Part shown: piece after piece, positions 36,861 through 45,566 of the stretch
Layout of the letters: the number at the start of each line of letters is the position of its first letter
Numbering within the stretch: the first letter of the stretch is position 1
From: Candidatus Latescibacterota bacterium
GTDB lineage: Bacteria > Latescibacterota > UBA2968 > UBA8231
Assembly: GCA_022826515.1 (NCBI GenBank)
Contig: JAJDUT010000009.1
Coordinates: 22,690-86,689 of the forward strand
Length of the DNA stretch: 64,000 bases
Direction of reading: 5' to 3'
Notes under the pieces: generated by a model
Told to the model about the DNA's origin: nothing
The model's input: the letters and a program-made list of their open reading frames with translations, nothing else
Databases searched by the model: none
Translations under genes and position numbers: made by a program

Positions 36861-37652
36861 GTGCAACTCGCACTGAAAAAAGTTGGGGTGCTGCCGCGCG
36901 ACCAGGATTTGGACTATCCGGTCGCGGAAGTGCGTGACCTATTTGATCCGCATGGGATCGCTGTGTGCTTTATCGAGGGGGATGAGCACCCGGACGATTT
37001 GGACTTGGTCGTTGCGCTCGGCGGTGACGGCACAGTGCTGCGCGCTTTTGCTCGGTTTCCGCAGCGGCCGGTGCTGGCGATCAATTTTGGCACTGTCGGT
37101 TTCTTGACCGCTGGGGACCGCAAGGACTTGGCGCGCATCGTCCAACTCTTAGTCGATGGCCAGTACTTTGTCAGCGAACGCTTGGTGCTCTCTTGCCGCC
37201 ATCCCTGCGGCGAGAGTCTGGTCTTCAACGAGGTGACCTTGCGGGCGCATCACAAAATGCTCTCGACGGACGTCTTTGTTGACGACGCCAAAATTCGCAC
37301 CATTCGCGGCGATGGCGTGGTGGTTGGCACGCCGACGGGCAGCACTGGGCTATTGCTGTCGATGGGTGCGCCGCTGGTCATGCCGGAAGTGCGCTGCATG
37401 TTGCTCGACGGTATTAACGAATACAACTTCACGTCGCGGACCTTGATTTTGCCGGCTGAGAAACGGGTGCGGTTGCGCGTCAGCTCCGAAACCGTGGACA
37501 GCCAAGTGGCGCTCATTGCCGATGGTCACGAGATATGCAGCTTAGCTCCCGAGCAGGAGGTGTACGTCGGTCAAGCTGCACACACGGCGCGGTTGATATA
37601 TCTCGACGATAATTACTTTTTTCACAACTTGTCTGAGAAACTTTCTTGGTAA
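36861..37652 (+). CDS. nadK: NAD kinase
   Basis: A protein of about 263 residues. The GGDGT phosphate-binding motif is in VALGGDGTVLRAF and the diagnostic GVVVGTPTGSTGLLLS motif is near residue 155. It phosphorylates NAD to NADP. The N-terminus is uncertain: in-frame TTG 36852, GTG 36855 and GTG 36861 are possible, and the last is favoured because GAGG lies 9 bases upstream. The protein lacks the usual longer N-terminal domain. It is the last gene of the housekeeping run; the AT-rich island follows after a terminator. Confidence 0.9.
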   Translation: MQLALKKVGVLPRDQDLDYPVAEVRDLFDPHGIAVCFIEGDEHPDDLDLVVALGGDGTVLRAFARFPQRPVLAINFGTVGFLTAGDRKDLARIVQLLVDGQYFVSERLVLSCRHPCGESLVFNEVTLRAHHKMLSTDVFVDDAKIRTIRGDGVVVGTPTGSTGLLLSMGAPLVMPEVRCMLLDGINEYNFTSRTLILPAEKRVRLRVSSETVDSQVALIADGHEICSLAPEQEVYVGQAAHTARLIYLDDNYFFHNLSEKLSW

Positions 37653-37708
37653 GGTTACATCTCGCACAGCAGATAGCTATACTGAAGGTTAATCGAGTCA
37701 GATCCAGC

Positions 37709-37733
37709 ATCGAAGAAACTTCGGTGTTTTTTT
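37709..37733 (+). terminator. Rho-independent terminator after nadK
   Basis: Hairpin with arms ATCGAAG and CTTCGGT (one G-T pair) and a 3-base loop, followed by a run of seven T, ends the rightward housekeeping transcript and separates it from the island. Confidence 0.6.
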
Positions 37734-37771
37734 ATTCATCTGTTATTTTTAAGTAAGTATAGGAGGATACC

Positions 37772-38458
37772 ATGCCAATTTGGATTCCTATTTTGATAAT
37801 AGCCGGTTCTGCTCTATTCGGCGCGGCTGTTGGTGCCATTGTTGAGGATATTATAGAAGCTCTTGAGGGCAAGAAACTCGCTGTGTTTGGGGAGCGTGGG
37901 GTTGGAAAAACTGTATTAATTAACTTTCTTACCAAAGGTAAGCTATCGGAAGAGTATACCCAGACCCTCGATCCAGAAAAGACCGAGGCCAACGATTTCG
38001 AGCTCGAAGATTTGAGGCTGAGAATTAAGGAGTCTATAGATATGCCTGGAGATCCTGATTTTTATGCCGACTGGAAAAAATTATCACAAGATGTAGATGT
38101 TGTGCTGTATCTTCTGCGGGCGGATAAGTTACTGGTAGGCGATAAACGCACTGAAGAACGTGTTAAGCGGGATATAGGTCAAATTGGGAAATGGCTGAAG
38201 GAATCTCCCAAAGAGTTTCCTTTGTTTGTCATAGGGACTCATTGCGATCTTACTACTCCAGACTTAACGAGATTGCCAGAAGATAAGATAGGAGATTATG
38301 GGGACAAACTGCGTGGAATGCCTATTTTCCGAGAAATTGCATTACGCAGTGGGGGCAGGAGTAAGGTAAGGTTCGTTTTCGGCAGCTTGAAATCGAAGAA
38401 TACAACAGAATGTCTGGTATATCAAATAATTGATCAGGTGGTAAATCACAATGGCTGA
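37772..38458 (+). CDS. Membrane-anchored GTPase-like protein (island gene 1)
   Basis: A 228-residue protein. Residues 3-25 form one membrane helix, then comes a P-loop GTPase domain: G1 GERGVGKT at 40-47, G3 DMPG at 90-93 and a G4-like THCD near 150. No other enzymatic domain is present. Such single-helix GTPases occur as sensors or switches in bacterial conflict systems and as trafficking factors. AGGAGG precedes the ATG. Codon use is clearly AT-richer than in the flanking genes. It overlaps the next gene by 8 bases. Function is unknown. Confidence 0.75.
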   Translation: MPIWIPILIIAGSALFGAAVGAIVEDIIEALEGKKLAVFGERGVGKTVLINFLTKGKLSEEYTQTLDPEKTEANDFELEDLRLRIKESIDMPGDPDFYADWKKLSQDVDVVLYLLRADKLLVGDKRTEERVKRDIGQIGKWLKESPKEFPLFVIGTHCDLTTPDLTRLPEDKIGDYGDKLRGMPIFREIALRSGGRSKVRFVFGSLKSKNTTECLVYQIIDQVVNHNG

Positions 38459-38963
38459 CCTCGACCTATCCTTCCGTGCCCAAAGCCTAGATAACCAGTC
38501 TCCTGATCCTGCGGAGATCAACAATCGACGTCTTACGGAAGAGAATGTGGATGAACGCCAAGAATTGGCTCAAAAAATATCAAGAGTTTCTTTAGATGGA
38601 ACCCAAGTCTTCTCAGAAGGTTCGCATGTTGTGTCTTTACATCACGATGAATTCCTCTTGAAGACACCTTCGGATCAGTTGGACGATGCAGGTAGAACAG
38701 CACCACTGCTTTGCTATGGCCATGTGCCTGAAGATCCACAGGAGTCGTGGCCTAGTGAGGTCGTAACGGCTGTAGTCGGCTTTGCCGAGCGTATCGGTAG
38801 AACAATTTCAGGCGAGAGCCAAAAAAAAGCTCATCATGGTGTCGAGGCTATAGTAAAAAAAAAGCGGAAAGACAGAAGTCGTCGAAAGGTACTGTTGTGG
38901 AGCGCCTTTTTGGCCGTTCTAAGCGTCGTAGCAGTCGTTTTGTGGATCCTGTTCAAAAAGTAA
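38451..38963 (+). CDS. Tail-anchored protein of unknown function (island gene 2)
   Basis: A 170-residue protein not recognised as any family. The first 140 residues are polar with no clear motif. Residues around 148-168 (VLLWSAFLAVLSVVAVVLWIL) form one membrane helix preceded by a strongly basic stretch (KKKRKDRSRR) and followed by KK, so it is probably tail-anchored with its body in the cytoplasm. The overlap with the GTPase gene, itself membrane-bound, suggests a complex at the membrane. Confidence 0.6.
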   Translation: MADLDLSFRAQSLDNQSPDPAEINNRRLTEENVDERQELAQKISRVSLDGTQVFSEGSHVVSLHHDEFLLKTPSDQLDDAGRTAPLLCYGHVPEDPQESWPSEVVTAVVGFAERIGRTISGESQKKAHHGVEAIVKKKRKDRSRRKVLLWSAFLAVLSVVAVVLWILFKK

Positions 38964-38983
38964 CGAAATCTGGAGAAGAAACT

Positions 38984-39751
38984 GTGAACAATAAAGATAT
39001 CGAATGGCCAAAAGATCCCTATCGCCGCAAAACTGTGCTGGTGCTGAATGAGCAAGATATCGACGCTTTAGAATATGAAGAGGGTGGAGTAGAGATCCTG
39101 CTCAATGAAGAAATGTACATCCTCCCTTCTTCTTCGCAGCATTCCAATCCAGTCGTACAAAATCTGTTCAACAGTGGAATTGCGCGGCCAGGAGCTGTGC
39201 TGGTCCAAAGCCCCTTCGATAAGGATTTGTACCAAAACTCGAAGCAGGCGGTGGAACTTTTTGCTCTGGATAGGCACATGTACTTGTCCCAACTGCGTAG
39301 CCACCTAGGTGCCCGAGAGGTTCGGGTAGAGCAGGTTGAGATCAAAAGTACCGGGGGTAAGAAAACCTTCTCTGTTGAAGGCAACGTACTCGGGAAGGTC
39401 GGTGGAGGTACAAAAGTAGAAGATCAAGAGTTGGATTCGTTCCTAAGCCGCCTGAACTTGATAGACAAATTTGAGGGGGGTTCACCAGACATGTTAGCAG
39501 CGAGACAACTCCTGAACCGGACGGGATTAATTAGCGACGCCAATATACGCTCACTTCTTGAGTTGCGTCAAAATCCCAGCAACCCGCTCAAAAGCCGAAA
39601 ACTCCACTTTAACATGACGAGCGAAACACAACGCAACCTTAATGTACTAGCCAGCTTTAATAAACCTATCTTCTTGTCCTTGGAAGCCGACTATGACCGC
39701 CATATACGCGAACAAACAGAGTTTACGCTCACTACCAAGGTAGATTTTTGA
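38984..39751 (+). CDS. Protein of unknown function (island gene 3)
   Basis: A 255-residue soluble protein with no recognised domain. It has a beta-rich, glycine-containing middle (KKTFSVEGNVLGKVGGG) and a helical C-terminal half with DMLAARQLLNRTGLISDANIRSLLELR. The GTG start at 38984 follows GGAGAAG by 5 bases and is 20 bases past the previous stop; the frame is open to 38897 inside the previous gene. It could be a recognition or adaptor part of the island's system, but nothing in the sequence proves this. Confidence 0.6.
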   Translation: MNNKDIEWPKDPYRRKTVLVLNEQDIDALEYEEGGVEILLNEEMYILPSSSQHSNPVVQNLFNSGIARPGAVLVQSPFDKDLYQNSKQAVELFALDRHMYLSQLRSHLGAREVRVEQVEIKSTGGKKTFSVEGNVLGKVGGGTKVEDQELDSFLSRLNLIDKFEGGSPDMLAARQLLNRTGLISDANIRSLLELRQNPSNPLKSRKLHFNMTSETQRNLNVLASFNKPIFLSLEADYDRHIREQTEFTLTTKVDF

Positions 39752-39773
39752 AAGAAGTTACAGAGAAGAAGAC

Positions 39774-41033
39774 ATGGCAATGGAAGTTTCGGATATTGGT
39801 AGGAGGCAAGAACGCATGGAAGATAAACGAGCTAGTAGTATAGCGAGTAACGGACAGGCTGCGAATCCGCGCATTATCATCGACGCCAGCTACATTCGCG
39901 GCATGAGCAAGGATGGTGCGCCATTGAGTACGATGTGTGAACAAGGCGGTCGCATCGTGCTAACGGATACTTTGTTTTACGAGCTTTGCAGCACATCGGA
40001 CAGCAACCAATGGAGCGCATCAAAGCGCAAACTGGTGAAGTCCCGGAAAGCTATCGAAGTATGGGAACATGTCTCTGAGATGTTGAGGGTCGAGCTCACC
40101 AAGAATCGTCCGTACGGCAATCCTTTACATTCTGAAAGAACTGAACGCTTTCGGGAAATGTTGGCAGGTGATCCGCAGTACGAGCCTGATGATTTGGACG
40201 AAAGAGTTGAAAAGGCATGTCAACAACGCGAAGATTCCAGTGTACCGGAACTATTCCAGAACTTTGCAAAACTCAGTAGAGAACCGGAGTTTAAGGAAAT
40301 AGCGGCAAGCATCAAAGATAAATTACCCCATGACGAAGAAGTTGTGCGAATTTTTTCTGTCGCGATCAACGATCCCAAAATAATTCGGTCCGTAATAGAT
40401 ATAGTCCGATCCACGACAGTGAATGATATGGCTGTTTCACTGGACCCCAAAGACGTAAATGAAAAATGGGTTATATGGCATTTTTCCAGATCGCTTCTCA
40501 CCGTGTTCTGTGACTGTCTGCGGCGAAGTGAGCGTACGTTTATGAGAATATCCGATAAATATAAGAAACGTTTATACAACATAATACATGATTTAGACTA
40601 CTTGACTCTATTGGCATTCGCAGATGCAATTGCATCCCGTGAAACAAAAGGAGAACTGTTTTACTATCGGCGATGGATGTTTGGCGACGCCTCAAAGTCA
40701 TTGATACGCTCTTATGAAAAAGAGCAAATCGTGCATAGACTTAGACTGATGTCCAAAGTCGTGGTTCGAGTAACCGAACAGCTAGATGGATATATATGTG
40801 CTCTCGATATGTGGAGCCAAAAATCACTAAAAATAAAAGATTCGGAAAAACTGCCTACGAGCGTATTTATCTCTCGTAGAACCAAGGGAAACTTTGAATT
40901 GTTTTACGGCTCAATCTGGAAACATATCACAGAGCTTCTGACCGGCTACTCGGCAACAGAACTTCGGGCATTTGGTGGGGTCGTATTTGTAGATACCACA
41001 ACCTTGGATCTTCTATTTGAGCCTTCAGTATAA
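39774..41033 (+). CDS. PIN-like domain protein (island gene 4)
   Basis: A 419-residue protein. Residues 30-80 have the PIN-domain opening: a first strand ending in Asp (RIIIDASYIRGM) and a second strand and helix with conserved Thr-Asp and Glu (RIVLTDTLFYELCS). The C-terminal FGGVVFVDTTTLDLLF could give the last acidic residue. PIN domains are Mg-dependent RNases found in toxins and other conflict systems. The middle 250 residues are helical and unassigned. GAGAAGAAG lies just before the ATG. The assignment is by pattern and is moderate. Confidence 0.6.
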   Translation: MAMEVSDIGRRQERMEDKRASSIASNGQAANPRIIIDASYIRGMSKDGAPLSTMCEQGGRIVLTDTLFYELCSTSDSNQWSASKRKLVKSRKAIEVWEHVSEMLRVELTKNRPYGNPLHSERTERFREMLAGDPQYEPDDLDERVEKACQQREDSSVPELFQNFAKLSREPEFKEIAASIKDKLPHDEEVVRIFSVAINDPKIIRSVIDIVRSTTVNDMAVSLDPKDVNEKWVIWHFSRSLLTVFCDCLRRSERTFMRISDKYKKRLYNIIHDLDYLTLLAFADAIASRETKGELFYYRRWMFGDASKSLIRSYEKEQIVHRLRLMSKVVVRVTEQLDGYICALDMWSQKSLKIKDSEKLPTSVFISRRTKGNFELFYGSIWKHITELLTGYSATELRAFGGVVFVDTTTLDLLFEPSV

Positions 41034-41034
41034 T

Positions 41035-41532
41035 ATGCCTAACAGAAGTAATCTGAGTAATCTGTACACTGGTAAGGCTGGTCATTTAGCCGTTATGGCA
41101 GAGCTTCTTCTTCGGGGTTGGAATACAGCCATTCCAGAAGTAGATATAGGCGACGACATTTTTGTCGTCCACGATAGAGATGGGGATATGCGCCGAGTAC
41201 AAGTGAAGACAGCTATGGCAAAACCGCAGCAGTATGGGCGCAGCGCACAGTTCAATATTCCGATCTCGCAGCTTCAGAGGGAGATGGATCCAGATATAAC
41301 ATACGTTTTTGCAGTTCGGCTCCGCCTTCGGCATAAAAGCCGCTGGGATGATTTTGTTGTGATTGACCGACAGGATATAGAGAAGTACCGGGAGGATGGC
41401 ATGGGGAGTGAAAACAGAGATAGGCTTGTATTATACCTGCGTTTTGAAAAGGAAAGTATTACCTGTAATGGGTACGATCTATCGCCGTACAGGAATGCTT
41501 GGGATACTCGCTTTCCCGTTATCGAGCATTGA
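41035..41532 (+). CDS. PD-(D/E)XK-type nuclease-like protein (island gene 5)
   Basis: A 165-residue protein with the compact Mrr/DUF4365-like nuclease layout: GKAGHLAVMAELLLRG with Glu23, then VDIGDDIFVV with Asp41, and VQVKTA with Gln56-Val-Lys58. These match the E, D and (D/E/Q)xK metal-binding set. Members are restriction-like DNases or resolvase-type enzymes. The ATG at 41035 starts 1 base after the PIN-like gene stop, so they are probably translated together. Confidence 0.65.
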   Translation: MPNRSNLSNLYTGKAGHLAVMAELLLRGWNTAIPEVDIGDDIFVVHDRDGDMRRVQVKTAMAKPQQYGRSAQFNIPISQLQREMDPDITYVFAVRLRLRHKSRWDDFVVIDRQDIEKYREDGMGSENRDRLVLYLRFEKESITCNGYDLSPYRNAWDTRFPVIEH

Positions 41533-41540
41533 TACCCATT

Positions 41541-41819
41541 GTGTCTGTCGTTATTCCAAACATCGAAGATGTCGTGTTGTTTGCGAAAAAGCTCCATGAC
41601 AAAGGACAGCTATGGGTCGGTGAGGCATTTGGCTGGCCGGCAGAATACAATCCCGAAAAGTCCGATCCGCCGCTGGACTCAAAAATGACCTTTACTCCCG
41701 CAGATTTTTGCATTGGTGAGAGTGGTATTTGGTTTTATTCCCTTATGTGGGAAAATGGTAAAGAAGAAGAACCTGTTGCTTTTTTGGATGATAGAAATAT
41801 CACTGAAACAGTGTCATGA
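41541..41819 (+). CDS. Small protein of unknown function (island gene 6)
   Basis: About 92 residues from a GTG at 41541; an in-frame TTG at 41499 is also possible. It carries WVGEAFGWPAEYNPEKSDPP and an acidic C-terminus ending ITETVS. No family is recognised. It follows the nuclease gene with an 8-base gap, in the same direction. A role as an inhibitor or partner of the nuclease is possible but not supported by sequence. Confidence 0.45.
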   Translation: MSVVIPNIEDVVLFAKKLHDKGQLWVGEAFGWPAEYNPEKSDPPLDSKMTFTPADFCIGESGIWFYSLMWENGKEEEPVAFLDDRNITETVS

Positions 41820-41859
41820 TCCTGAACAGCACGATGATTTTCTTGGTAGAGGAGATGCT

Positions 41860-42459
41860 ATGCGCGTGGCGGTAATCGGCGCGGATCGCCCTTGGGGAGC
41901 GCTGCTAGCGGCTGAGTTGGGTGCGGAGTTTGAGGTGGTGGTGTTCGGCGCAGAAGAGACCAGCGACCTAGCTGGCTACCGGCAGGTCGATTTGTTTCAG
42001 CGCGAGGCATTAGACCCGGCGCTGGCAGGCGTGGAGGCCATCGTCCACGCGGCGGGAGGCGATCCGGCTGGCGACGACGAAGGGGCCGTGCTCGATACTG
42101 CGGCGCGGGGTACCTACGTGGCGCTGACGGCGGCCTGCGCTGTCGGTATTGGGAAAGCGGTGCTGCTGAGCAACCTCGATTTGCTGCGCGACTATCCGGA
42201 AGAGTATATAGTTGATCCACAGTGGAATGCTTTGCCACGGGCCGAGGCCGGGTCGTTAGCGCCTCTTATGGCCGAATTAGTTGGCCGCGAAATTGCTCGC
42301 ACCGGACAGATCGAAGTGCGCTGTTTGCGACTCGGCGAATTGGATGCGGAGACCACGGCTGACGATGCTGTGGAAGCGGTGCGCCAAGCCCTTACCGCCG
42401 AGCGCGAAGGACACGACTGGTCGCTGGCGCACGTGGCGTCGAGCGGGCGCTTCGCTTAA
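41860..42459 (+). CDS. NAD(P)-binding epimerase-like protein
   Basis: A 199-residue protein with an N-terminal Rossmann opening (RVAVIGADRPWGALLAAEL) and the YVALTAACAVGIGKAVLLSNLDLL segment typical of extended SDRs. It is shorter than full epimerases (about 300 residues), lacks a clear YxxxK pair, and may be a truncated or non-catalytic relative. The ATG at 41860 follows AGAGGAGAT. Base composition has returned to the GC-rich norm, so it marks the end of the island. It is 9 bases ahead of a second NAD-binding gene. Confidence 0.7.
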   Translation: MRVAVIGADRPWGALLAAELGAEFEVVVFGAEETSDLAGYRQVDLFQREALDPALAGVEAIVHAAGGDPAGDDEGAVLDTAARGTYVALTAACAVGIGKAVLLSNLDLLRDYPEEYIVDPQWNALPRAEAGSLAPLMAELVGREIARTGQIEVRCLRLGELDAETTADDAVEAVRQALTAEREGHDWSLAHVASSGRFA

Positions 42460-42468
42460 TGGGGTATC

Positions 42469-43272
42469 ATGGCAACGGTGGATGAAGGCAAGGTGGTGTT
42501 GTTTGGGGCGGGTGGCCCGGTCGGCGCGTCGGCGATTGCCGCGCTCAAAGATCACTACACGTTGCGGGTGACTGATCTCCGGCCGATGACTGCGGTGGCG
42601 TCCGCGCCACCGCAAAATCCCCGAGCGCCGATCCCAGAGGTGTTGGGGCCGCCGCACGAAAATCGGGTCGTTGATATTACCAACTATGCGCAAGTGTTAG
42701 CCGCCTGCGAGGGCATGGACGCGGCGATCAATGTATCCGTCGTCCGGCCGCATCCCGTGCTGGCCTTCCAAGTCAACATGATCGGCGCGTACAACGTGGC
42801 CAAAGCCTGCGTGGCCTGCGGCATAAAAAGGCTGATCCACACCGGGCCTTTTCACACCTCCTTAAACCACAACGCCGACTATTGGAACGACTTCCAAGTG
42901 GGAGTTGACATCCCGCTGCATCCGGGCGACGATCTCTACGCAGTGAGTAAGTATCTCGGCGGGCACATTACGCGCGTGTTTGCCGAGCGCGAGGGCTTGG
43001 AGGTACTCACCTTTGTCTATACGGATTTTCGGCCGAGGGAAATCCTGCCCGAGGAACATGGGCAGGGTGTGCATCCATACTCGACCTCGTGGGAGGATAC
43101 CGGGGAGGCGTTCTTGTATGGGTTGCGAGCGCCCGACATGCCGTCGCCGTACGAGGATTTCTTTATCTGTGCGCGGCTGCCGCACGACAAGTACCGGCCC
43201 GACAAGGCCAAGCGGCTCTTGGGGTGGGAGGCTCAAGACCGGTTTAAAGCGTTGTACACGCGGCCTCAGTAA
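42469..43272 (+). CDS. NAD-dependent epimerase/dehydratase family protein
   Basis: A 267-residue extended SDR. KVVLFGAGGPVGASAIAAL binds NAD, NVSVVRPHPVLAFQVNMIGAYNVAKAC is the typical middle and LYAVSKYLGGHI holds the YxxxK pair. The end DKYRPDKAKRLLGWEAQDRF is the usual sugar-epimerase tail. It acts on a nucleotide sugar or related compound; the substrate is unknown. It overlaps the end of the convergent sorbosone-dehydrogenase-like gene by 7 bases. Confidence 0.85.
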   Translation: MATVDEGKVVLFGAGGPVGASAIAALKDHYTLRVTDLRPMTAVASAPPQNPRAPIPEVLGPPHENRVVDITNYAQVLAACEGMDAAINVSVVRPHPVLAFQVNMIGAYNVAKACVACGIKRLIHTGPFHTSLNHNADYWNDFQVGVDIPLHPGDDLYAVSKYLGGHITRVFAEREGLEVLTFVYTDFRPREILPEEHGQGVHPYSTSWEDTGEAFLYGLRAPDMPSPYEDFFICARLPHDKYRPDKAKRLLGWEAQDRFKALYTRPQ

Positions 43273-45251
43273 CTGATCCGATAGATCAGACCGGCCTGAT
43301 CGTCCGAGACTAGCAGTGAACCATCGGGCATCACGAGGACGTCAACAGGCCGCCCCCAGTTTGATTCTCCCTGTAGCCAGCCTTCGGCGAACGGCTCGTA
43401 GCTGACCGCCCCGTCGGCGGCCAAGCGCACTAGAGTGAGGCGGTAGCCGATCTTGCGAGTGCGATTCCAAGAGCCGTGTTCGGCGATGAAGATTTGATTG
43501 CGATATTCCGCCGGAAACATGTTGCCAGTGTAAAAGCGCATTCCGAGGGCTGCTACGTGCGGGCCGAGTTCTTGGACTGGCGCGACGAACTCGTCGCAGC
43601 CGCGCTGAGCGCCGAAAGCTGGATCGGCGATGTCGGTGCCGTGGCAGTAGGGATAGCCGAAGTGCTGCCCATCGGCGGTTACTCGGTTCAGTTCGTCTGG
43701 CGGCATGTCGTCGCCCATCCAGTCTCGGCCGTTTTCCGTGAACCACATTTCCTCTGTTTCCGGGTGCCAGTCGAAGCCAACGGAGTTGCGCACGCCTCGG
43801 GACACGACCTCGAAGTCGCCCGTGGCGGGATCCAACCTGCCGATGGACGCGTACGGATCGGGGGAAGCGCAAATGTTGCACGGCGCGCCGACCGGCACGT
43901 ACAGCAAACTGTCCGGGCCAAAGCGAATGAACTTCCAGCCGTGGGCGCGGTCTGTTGGGAAAGCGTCGTTGACGATCTCCGGCTGCGGCGGGTTGTCGAG
44001 GTGCGCTTCGATGTTGCGATAGCGCAGGATGCGGCTGACTTCGGCTACGTACAGGTCGCCGTCCTTGAAGGCGACGCCGTTGGGCCTGTTCAGGCCGCTG
44101 GCGAGGATGATGACGCGCTCGGCCTTGTGGTCACCGTCTTCGTCGCGCAGCGCGTACACGCGACCGCTGGACCGGGTGCCGACGAATAGGGTGCCACTAG
44201 GGCTGCGGCTCAGTGAGCGAGCGCCGGGGACCCTTTTGGCGTACACGCGAATGTGGAACCCTTCCGGCAGTTTGATCTGCGTCAGGCGCGGGTCTTCAGG
44301 TGGTGGCGGGTCCACCGACCTGCCAATTCCTACAGGCAGCAACGGGTTGGACGGATCGGCGCTATACGTTTCGATAAGCTGGGCGTCGGCTAGGTCAATT
44401 TGCCCGTCTCGGCTGACATCGCCCAAGGATATATCGCCGTTGTTGGGCAGAGCGATGGAGGAATCTTCGCTGTACAGGACGGCTAGCAGCGCATCGGCCC
44501 AATCGACGCGACCGTTGTTATCGAGGTCTCCTAACAGCCGGCTCACGGCCCCTTTATCTTGGGGAACGCTGTCGAGTACTGCGACCACAATATCGACAAC
44601 CTCGGTCCCCACCCGAAAGGCCGGGTCCACATGGGGAATCAAGCCTTGGCCTGAGACGGTCAAGCCATAGATCTGCGCTGCTCCCACTAGCTCCTTACCC
44701 ACCGGCCCCGCAGAAGTGCTCCCAACCGCTCCGTCGAGCAGGACCATTGACCGAGTCAAACGCACCTCATCGCCAATCAACCGATACAGATATACCCCTG
44801 CGGCGACGCCCCGTCCCGACGCATCCGTGCCATCCCATGTCGCTGTGTGAAAGCCCGCTGGCTGCTCCGCATCCACCAACGTCGCTAGGCGCTGCCCCAA
44901 GACGTTGAGCACTTCTAGCCGCACCCTGGTCGAGATCGGCAGGCGATAGGGAATGATCGTGGAAGGGTTGAACGGGTTGGGGTAATTCTGTCCTAAGTAA
45001 AATTGTTGCGGCAGGACGGTTTGTTCCGCCAAGACGTTCGTACTCAATGCCGCTAGGGACAAGGCAAAATAGCCGGTCTCATCGGTGGTAGTGCGAATCG
45101 AACGGCTCAGGTCGGTTGCAACAAACAGTCGCACCTGCGCACCGATGGCCGGTTGCCCCGCAGCCAGCCGCACCCGCCCCTCGACCAGCGGCTGGGCGCT
45201 GGCCCCAACGACCAAGAGCAATCCCATGAGGTATCCAATTATCGATCTCAT
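43266..45251 (-). CDS. Secreted sorbosone/glucose dehydrogenase-like protein with FlgD and dockerin-like modules
   Basis: A 661-residue secreted protein. Order: signal peptide (MRSIIGYLMGLLLVVGASAQ), a carboxypeptidase-regulatory-like domain (EGRVRLAAGQPAIGAQVRL), an FlgD-Ig module (NYPNPFNPSTIIPYRL to GVYLYRL) at about residues 75-170, two dockerin-like calcium loops (GDLDNNGRVDWADA and GDVSRDGQIDLADA), then a PQQ-dependent sugar dehydrogenase domain (LPEGFHIRVYAKRVPGARSL to SDDQAGLIYRISY). Here the FlgD module is internal, not C-terminal. The enzyme probably oxidises a sugar outside the cell. The start is chosen for the signal peptide; the frame is open to 45302. Confidence 0.85.
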   Translation of the reverse strand: MRSIIGYLMGLLLVVGASAQPLVEGRVRLAAGQPAIGAQVRLFVATDLSRSIRTTTDETGYFALSLAALSTNVLAEQTVLPQQFYLGQNYPNPFNPSTIIPYRLPISTRVRLEVLNVLGQRLATLVDAEQPAGFHTATWDGTDASGRGVAAGVYLYRLIGDEVRLTRSMVLLDGAVGSTSAGPVGKELVGAAQIYGLTVSGQGLIPHVDPAFRVGTEVVDIVVAVLDSVPQDKGAVSRLLGDLDNNGRVDWADALLAVLYSEDSSIALPNNGDISLGDVSRDGQIDLADAQLIETYSADPSNPLLPVGIGRSVDPPPPEDPRLTQIKLPEGFHIRVYAKRVPGARSLSRSPSGTLFVGTRSSGRVYALRDEDGDHKAERVIILASGLNRPNGVAFKDGDLYVAEVSRILRYRNIEAHLDNPPQPEIVNDAFPTDRAHGWKFIRFGPDSLLYVPVGAPCNICASPDPYASIGRLDPATGDFEVVSRGVRNSVGFDWHPETEEMWFTENGRDWMGDDMPPDELNRVTADGQHFGYPYCHGTDIADPAFGAQRGCDEFVAPVQELGPHVAALGMRFYTGNMFPAEYRNQIFIAEHGSWNRTRKIGYRLTLVRLAADGAVSYEPFAEGWLQGESNWGRPVDVLVMPDGSLLVSDDQAGLIYRISY

Positions 45252-45361
45252 AACGCTCGTTTCTTTATGAAGAAAATATACGAATAGTACGGGCAACTTC
45301 ACAGCAGCGCCGCAGTTGGCTCGGTGAAAAGGGCTTCAATCAAAGCGCACGCCATTGAGCG

Positions 45362-45389
45362 CCTCCGTCGCCTTGACAGGGGACGGAGG
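45362..45389. other. Intergenic hairpin ahead of the BCCT transporter gene
   Basis: The arms CCTCCGTC and GACGGAGG are perfect complements around a 12-base loop that contains TTGACA. It is the most obvious structure in the 315-base gap between the sorbosone-dehydrogenase-like gene and the BCCT gene, which otherwise shows no gene. It may be a regulatory or terminator element. Confidence 0.35.
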
Positions 45390-45566
45390 GGGCGATACCT
45401 TGACTGCAACAGGCTGCTTGTACGAAGAAGCATTGACTCCTAAAAAGTCATGGCCAATCTAACAAGGAGCCTATTTTATTTTTAGCACTACGGGATGAAA
45501 ATCGTCTGCTCACGCACCAACGTCGAGTTGGGCTGATGTTCCTAAATCCTTAACGAAAGAAAAGTT

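Noticed and set aside
41713..41859. N-terminal extension of the epimerase-like gene to 41713
   Set aside because: It overlaps the preceding small gene, lacks homologous character, and a good ribosome site precedes the ATG at 41860.
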